From an uncultured Aquimonas sp. (GTDB taxonomy: Bacteria; Pseudomonadota; Gammaproteobacteria; Xanthomonadales; Xanthomonadaceae), in the NCBI RefSeq assembly GCF_937888285.1, contig NZ_CALART010000029.1, forward strand, positions 82,288 to 146,287: 64,000 nucleotides of DNA, read 5' to 3'. The number at the start of each line of letters is the position of its first letter. The stretch's first letter is position 1. This document shows, one piece after another, positions 60,511 through 64,000 of the stretch. The notes below the pieces were generated by a model. The model had not been told where the DNA came from. It saw only the letters and a list, made by a program, of their open reading frames with translations, and did not search any database. A program made the position numbers and the translations under genes.

Positions 60511-62223
60511 ATGCTGCGCACCGCCCTGCTTGCTGCCGCTCTCAGCCTGTCCTTCACCGCTGCCGCCGAAGAACGGGTGGTGCTGGTGCTGGACGCTTCC
60601 GGATCGATGTGGGGGCAGATCGAGGGCCGCAGCAAGATCGAGATCGCCCGCGAGACGGTCGCGGGCCTGGTCGGCGAATGGAAGCCAGCGAACAGCCTGG
60701 GCCTGGTCGCCTACGGGCATCGCCGCAAGGGCGACTGCGCCGACATCGAGACCCTGATCGAATCCGGCCCGCTCGACTCGGTCGCCTTCCTGCGCCAGGT
60801 CAACGCGTTGAACCCCAAGGGCATGACGCCGCTGTCGGCCGCAGTGATGCAGGCGGCCGAGTCGCTGCGCCATGTCGAGCAGAAGGCCACGGTGATCCTG
60901 GTGTCCGACGGCGAGGAAACCTGCAATCTCGACCCCTGCCAGGTCGGCCGCGAGCTGGAGGCTGCCGGCGTCGACTTCACCGCGCATGTGATCGGCTTCG
61001 ACGTCGCCAACCCGCAGCACCAGGCACAGCTGCGCTGTCTGGCCGAGAACACGGGCGGTCGCTACTTCAACGCCCGTAATGCCGATGAACTGTCCGGCGC
61101 GCTGGGCGCGGTGGTCGCGGTCAGCACCGAGCCCGCGCCGCCGCCTGCGACGGCCACGCTGGAGGCGCCCGAGAGCGCCTCGGCGGTGTCCAGCGTGGCG
61201 GTGCGCTTCACCGGCCCGGCCGACCGCGGCGACTTCATCGGCCTGTACCGCGCGGCTGCGGGCGCCGGTGAGAACGAACTGACCTACGCCTGGGTCGCCA
61301 GCGCCGAGAACGGCGAGGTCACCGTGCCCACACCGGCCGCTGCTGGCGCCTACGAGCTGCGCTACGTCAGCGCGCTGCGCAATGCTTCGGTGCTGGCGCA
61401 GCGGCCGCTGGCGGTCACCGAAGTGGAAGGCTCCATCGAAGGCCCGGCCGAGGCCAGCACCGGCACGCGCATCACCGTCCGCGCCAGTGGGCCGGCGGCT
61501 GCCCGCCACTGGATCGGCTTCGCGCCGGCCGGCAGCGACGCCGGGGCCTTCCTCGACTACCAGCGCCCGACCGGACCGCAGAGCGAGGTCGAGCTGAAGG
61601 TGCCGGCCGAGCCCGGCGACTACGAATTGCGCTATGTGCTGAACGAATCCGAGCGCGTGCTGGTGAGCCGACCGATCAAGGTCGTGGCCGCCAGCGTCTA
61701 CGTGCGTGGCCCCGCCGAGGTCGCGGCTGGCGCGGTGATCGAGGTCGAGGCCGCTGGCCCGATCGACAACGGCCACTGGATCGGCTTCGCGCCGGCCGGC
61801 AGCGACGCCGGCAGCTATCGCGACTACACCCGCCCGGTCGACGGCCAGACCCGCTACAGCCTGCGCGCGCCCGGCGAGCCCGGCGACTACGAACTGCGCT
61901 ATGTGCTGAACGAATCGGCCGCGATCGCGGCCAGCCAGCCGATCCGCGTGCTGGCCGCGCAGGTGCGCCTGGAGGCTCCCGCGGAGTCGGCGGCGGGCAT
62001 GCTGGTGCCGGTCACGGTCGAAGGCCCCGCGGGCGGCGGCGCCTGGGTGGGCTTCGCCCCGGTGGGCGCGGACGATGGCGCCTGGGAAGGCGAGTACTCT
62101 GGCTTCGAGACCAGCCCCATGAGCGTCCAGCTGAAGGCCCCTGACGCTGCCGGCAGCTACGAGATCAAGCTGGTCAGCGGCGACGGCAAGGTGCTGGCGA
62201 GGCGGGCGATCACCCTGCGCTGA
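60511..62223 (+). CDS. Exported von Willebrand factor A protein with four C-terminal repeats
   Basis: 570 aa. A signal peptide (LLAAALSLSFTAAA) leads into a VWA domain with intact MIDAS residues (DASGSMWG near residue 28, GMTPLS near 105, VSDGEE near 130). After a Pro/Ala linker come four tandem repeats of about 90 residues (from about residue 210 to the end), each ending in GxYELRYV-type sequence; repeats 2 and 3 share the stretch HWIGFAPAGSDAG and are almost identical in DNA. The repeats look like beta-sandwich modules of about 90 aa. Function unknown; periplasmic or outer surface. Confidence 0.85.
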   Translation: MLRTALLAAALSLSFTAAAEERVVLVLDASGSMWGQIEGRSKIEIARETVAGLVGEWKPANSLGLVAYGHRRKGDCADIETLIESGPLDSVAFLRQVNALNPKGMTPLSAAVMQAAESLRHVEQKATVILVSDGEETCNLDPCQVGRELEAAGVDFTAHVIGFDVANPQHQAQLRCLAENTGGRYFNARNADELSGALGAVVAVSTEPAPPPATATLEAPESASAVSSVAVRFTGPADRGDFIGLYRAAAGAGENELTYAWVASAENGEVTVPTPAAAGAYELRYVSALRNASVLAQRPLAVTEVEGSIEGPAEASTGTRITVRASGPAAARHWIGFAPAGSDAGAFLDYQRPTGPQSEVELKVPAEPGDYELRYVLNESERVLVSRPIKVVAASVYVRGPAEVAAGAVIEVEAAGPIDNGHWIGFAPAGSDAGSYRDYTRPVDGQTRYSLRAPGEPGDYELRYVLNESAAIAASQPIRVLAAQVRLEAPAESAAGMLVPVTVEGPAGGGAWVGFAPVGADDGAWEGEYSGFETSPMSVQLKAPDAAGSYEIKLVSGDGKVLARRAITLR

Positions 62224-62301
62224 GTCAGGCGCAAGCCGTGCGCGTCGGGTACACCGACGCGCTGAGCCCCACCGGCTTCAACGAATCTTGACTCCCGGCG
62301 C

Positions 62302-63846
62302 TTAAAACAACTCCCCCTGCGGCGACGCCGGCAGCAGCCGCACCGCCACGCGACGTCGCTGGCTGCCGTGGCGCTCCAGCACTTCGCGGTTCAAGCGCGA
62401 CAGCTCCGGCTGCTGCTGGCGCCAGGCGCTCAAGCGCGCCCTCGCCTCGCGCGCCGCCTGCACGTGCTCGACGATCGGCGCGGGGTAGTCGCGGCCGATC
62501 ACTGCGCCGTACTTCGCCTGCTGCACAGCACCCATCTTCCACGGCTCGTGGACCCAGGCGGCCGGCACGTTCGCCAGTTCCGGCACCCAGCGGCGGATGA
62601 AGTCGCCCTGCGGGTCCTGGTCCTGCGACTGCTTCACCGGGCTGTACATGCGCGGGATGTTGATGCCGGTGACGCCGGCCTGCATCTGCACCTGGCTGTA
62701 GTGGATGCCGGGCTCGTAGTCGGTGAAGCAGCGCGCCAGATGCAGGGCCGGCTGCCGCCAGTGCAGCCACAGCTGCCAGGAGGCGATCGCCACCAGCATC
62801 GCGCGCATGCGGAAGTTGAGCCAGCCGGTCTGCACCAGCGCGCGCATACAGGCATCGACAAAGGGCCAGCCGGTCTCGCCGCGCGCCCAGGCTTCGAAGC
62901 GCATCGCGTCGAAATCGTTCTCGCGCAGGCCGTCGTAGCCGCGATTCACGTTGTAGAACTCGATGGCCGGCTCGGATTCGAGCTTCTGGATGAAGTGGCA
63001 GTGCCAGTGCAGGCGCGACTCGAAGCTGGACAGCGCCCGCGGCCACTGCCCGCGCAGTTCCTTCGGCTGCTGCTGCAGCTCGGCACGTCGAAGCCGCGCT
63101 GCATGCACCGCCTCACGCATCGACAGCGTGCCGAGTGCCAGGTGCGGCGACAGCCGCGAGCAGGCGCGGCCGGCGGTGAGCGGGCTCGACATCTGCCGGG
63201 TGTAGTGCTCGCCGCGCTCATGCAGGAAGCCCTGCAGGCAGCGCAGCGCGGCGGCGCGGCCGCCGGGCTGCACGGTTTCATCCTGTGCGGAGGCTGCCAG
63301 CCCACGCGGCCAGTCGGGAATCGCGCCCGGCGCCAGTGCAGCATGCGCGGGCAGCGGCCGCAGGGCGCGCGGCGCATCGATCAGCGGCGCATCCATCAGC
63401 GCCTCCCACTGGCTGGCCCAGCGCGCGCGCCGCTTCAAGCCGCGCACCACGCCGAACTGCCGCCACTCGCGGAACACCACGTCGCGCCGCCGGCACCAGG
63501 CGGCCACTGCGCGATCGCGGGCGAAGGTCCAGGCGTTGCCGGTTTCCTCGTGTGCGTACAGCGCATCGAAGGACAGGGCGCAGTGCAGGGCGTCGAGCAC
63601 CGCGCAGACCTCGCCCTCGCGCACCACAAGCGACTGGCCGAGCGCGGCCAGCGCCCCGCGCAGCTCGCACAGCGCAGGGCGCAGCACCCGCCACTGCCGC
63701 GCGGCCACGTCATCGAGTTGCCAATACCCGGGCTCGACCACGTACAGCGGCAGCACCGCACCGCGTTCGGCGGCAACGGCCAGCGGCGCATGGTCCTGCA
63801 CGCGCAGGTCGCGCTTGAACCAGACCAGGGTGGTGGGCGTGCTCAT
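62302..63846 (-). CDS. Cryptochrome/photolyase family FAD protein
   Basis: 514 aa from the ATG at 63846 (MSTPTTLVWFKRDLRVQDH); a longer frame is not needed. The N-terminal domain (VWFKRDLRVQDHAPLAVAAE, WQLDDVAARQWRVL) binds the antenna chromophore, and the FAD domain has LSPHLALGTLS, FESRLHWHCHFIQKLE, DACMRALVQTGWLNFRMRAM and INIPRMYSPVKQSQDQDP. This is the bacterial photolyase subgroup with a WHCHF motif; CPD repair is likely but not certain. Confidence 0.85.
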   Translation of the reverse strand: MSTPTTLVWFKRDLRVQDHAPLAVAAERGAVLPLYVVEPGYWQLDDVAARQWRVLRPALCELRGALAALGQSLVVREGEVCAVLDALHCALSFDALYAHEETGNAWTFARDRAVAAWCRRRDVVFREWRQFGVVRGLKRRARWASQWEALMDAPLIDAPRALRPLPAHAALAPGAIPDWPRGLAASAQDETVQPGGRAAALRCLQGFLHERGEHYTRQMSSPLTAGRACSRLSPHLALGTLSMREAVHAARLRRAELQQQPKELRGQWPRALSSFESRLHWHCHFIQKLESEPAIEFYNVNRGYDGLRENDFDAMRFEAWARGETGWPFVDACMRALVQTGWLNFRMRAMLVAIASWQLWLHWRQPALHLARCFTDYEPGIHYSQVQMQAGVTGINIPRMYSPVKQSQDQDPQGDFIRRWVPELANVPAAWVHEPWKMGAVQQAKYGAVIGRDYPAPIVEHVQAAREARARLSAWRQQQPELSRLNREVLERHGSQRRRVAVRLLPASPQGELF

Positions 63847-63952
63847 GGGCGCGCAGTGTTGCGGGGTGCGCTTGCGCAGGGCGTGAAGCAAGAGCAGCGC
63901 GAAGCTGGGATCTGGCTTGCGCCAGAGTGTCGCCCCGGCAATGCTCGATCCC

Positions 63953-64000
63953 GAATCCCGAATCCCGAATCCCGAATCCCGAATCCCGAATCCCGAATCC
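63953..64000. repeat. Heptamer tandem array (GAATCCC)
   Basis: Seven copies of the 7-bp unit GAATCCC, the last cut off by the window end. The same unit occurs in the glmU-peptidase gap (54583-54640, 54915-54940). It is the extragenic heptamer repeat often seen in Xanthomonadaceae. No spacer pattern, so it is not CRISPR. Confidence 0.85.

Noticed and set aside
63953..64000. Tandem repeat that could be taken for a CRISPR array
   Set aside because: Units are 7 bp with no spacers; no cas genes are present.

Overview
The window looks like chromosome from a high-GC gammaproteobacterium of the Xanthomonadales (Xanthomonadaceae/Lysobacter-like). The grounds are very high GC in the right third, GAATCCC/GGGATTC heptamer repeat arrays in intergenic gaps, and a housekeeping set (glmU, zapE, Na/Pi cotransporter, nucH-like nuclease, a zinc-responsive DUF2796-ABC-DUF3299 operon, MerC-like protein, photolyase). 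The genus is inferred, not proven.

Positions 1 to about 41,712 are a genomic (defence) island, visibly less GC-rich than the rest. Its right border is sharp. Positions 41,705-41,727 are the last 23 nt of a tRNA (T-loop, 3' T-stem, 3' acceptor strand, A, CCA), followed at once by a Rho-independent terminator. The pairing fits an elongator tRNA-Met. The intact tRNA and any integrase would lie left of position 1. A 256-bp sequence that ends in the same TTCGAGTC core occurs at 38,545 and at 41,457, so at least two elements seem to be stacked at this tRNA.

Island layout, left to right: (i) a leftward operon of a double-AAA+ ATPase, a small lipoprotein and two unknown proteins (1-3433), divergent from a WYL-domain regulator, a PD-(D/E)XK-like protein and a DUF2779 double nuclease (3568-7021), with twin palindromic operators between them; (ii) a rightward three-gene unit of an unknown protein, a Tdp1-like phospholipase-D-family protein and a SNF2-type helicase (7188-13212); (iii) a tightly overlapped leftward operon of about 20 kb (33888 down to 13502) encoding a giant DUF1998 helicase with a C-terminal Vsr/DUF559-like nuclease, a second SNF2-type helicase, an Eco57I-type adenine methyltransferase, a DUF4209/HEPN-like protein, a DUF262-HNH (GmrSD-like) protein, an SF1 helicase with a second Vsr-like nuclease, and an HNH nuclease. 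The first three genes resemble a DISARM core with DrmA and DrmB joined; the last four look like added effectors. (iv) Then come toxin-antitoxin and Fic genes: hipBA with two visible HipB-type operators, an HTH-antitoxin/PIN-toxin pair, a Fic protein with a divergent 67-aa gene carrying a Fic-inhibition-like motif, an hsdR fragment and an AbiE toxin-antitoxin pair.

From 41,785 on the genes are ordinary core or semi-core: PQQ-dependent sugar dehydrogenase-like protein, a LuxR-type regulator with degenerate receiver, GNAT acetyltransferase, Na/Pi cotransporter, an operon of alpha/beta hydrolase - zapE - polytopic membrane protein, extracellular nuclease, cytochrome c, a LytS-like histidine kinase lacking key ATP-binding residues, glmU, M28 peptidase, the zinc operon with a Zur-like box shared with a divergent MerC-like gene, a von Willebrand protein with four tandem C-terminal repeats, and a photolyase/cryptochrome. 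No intact tRNA, rRNA or CRISPR array was seen.
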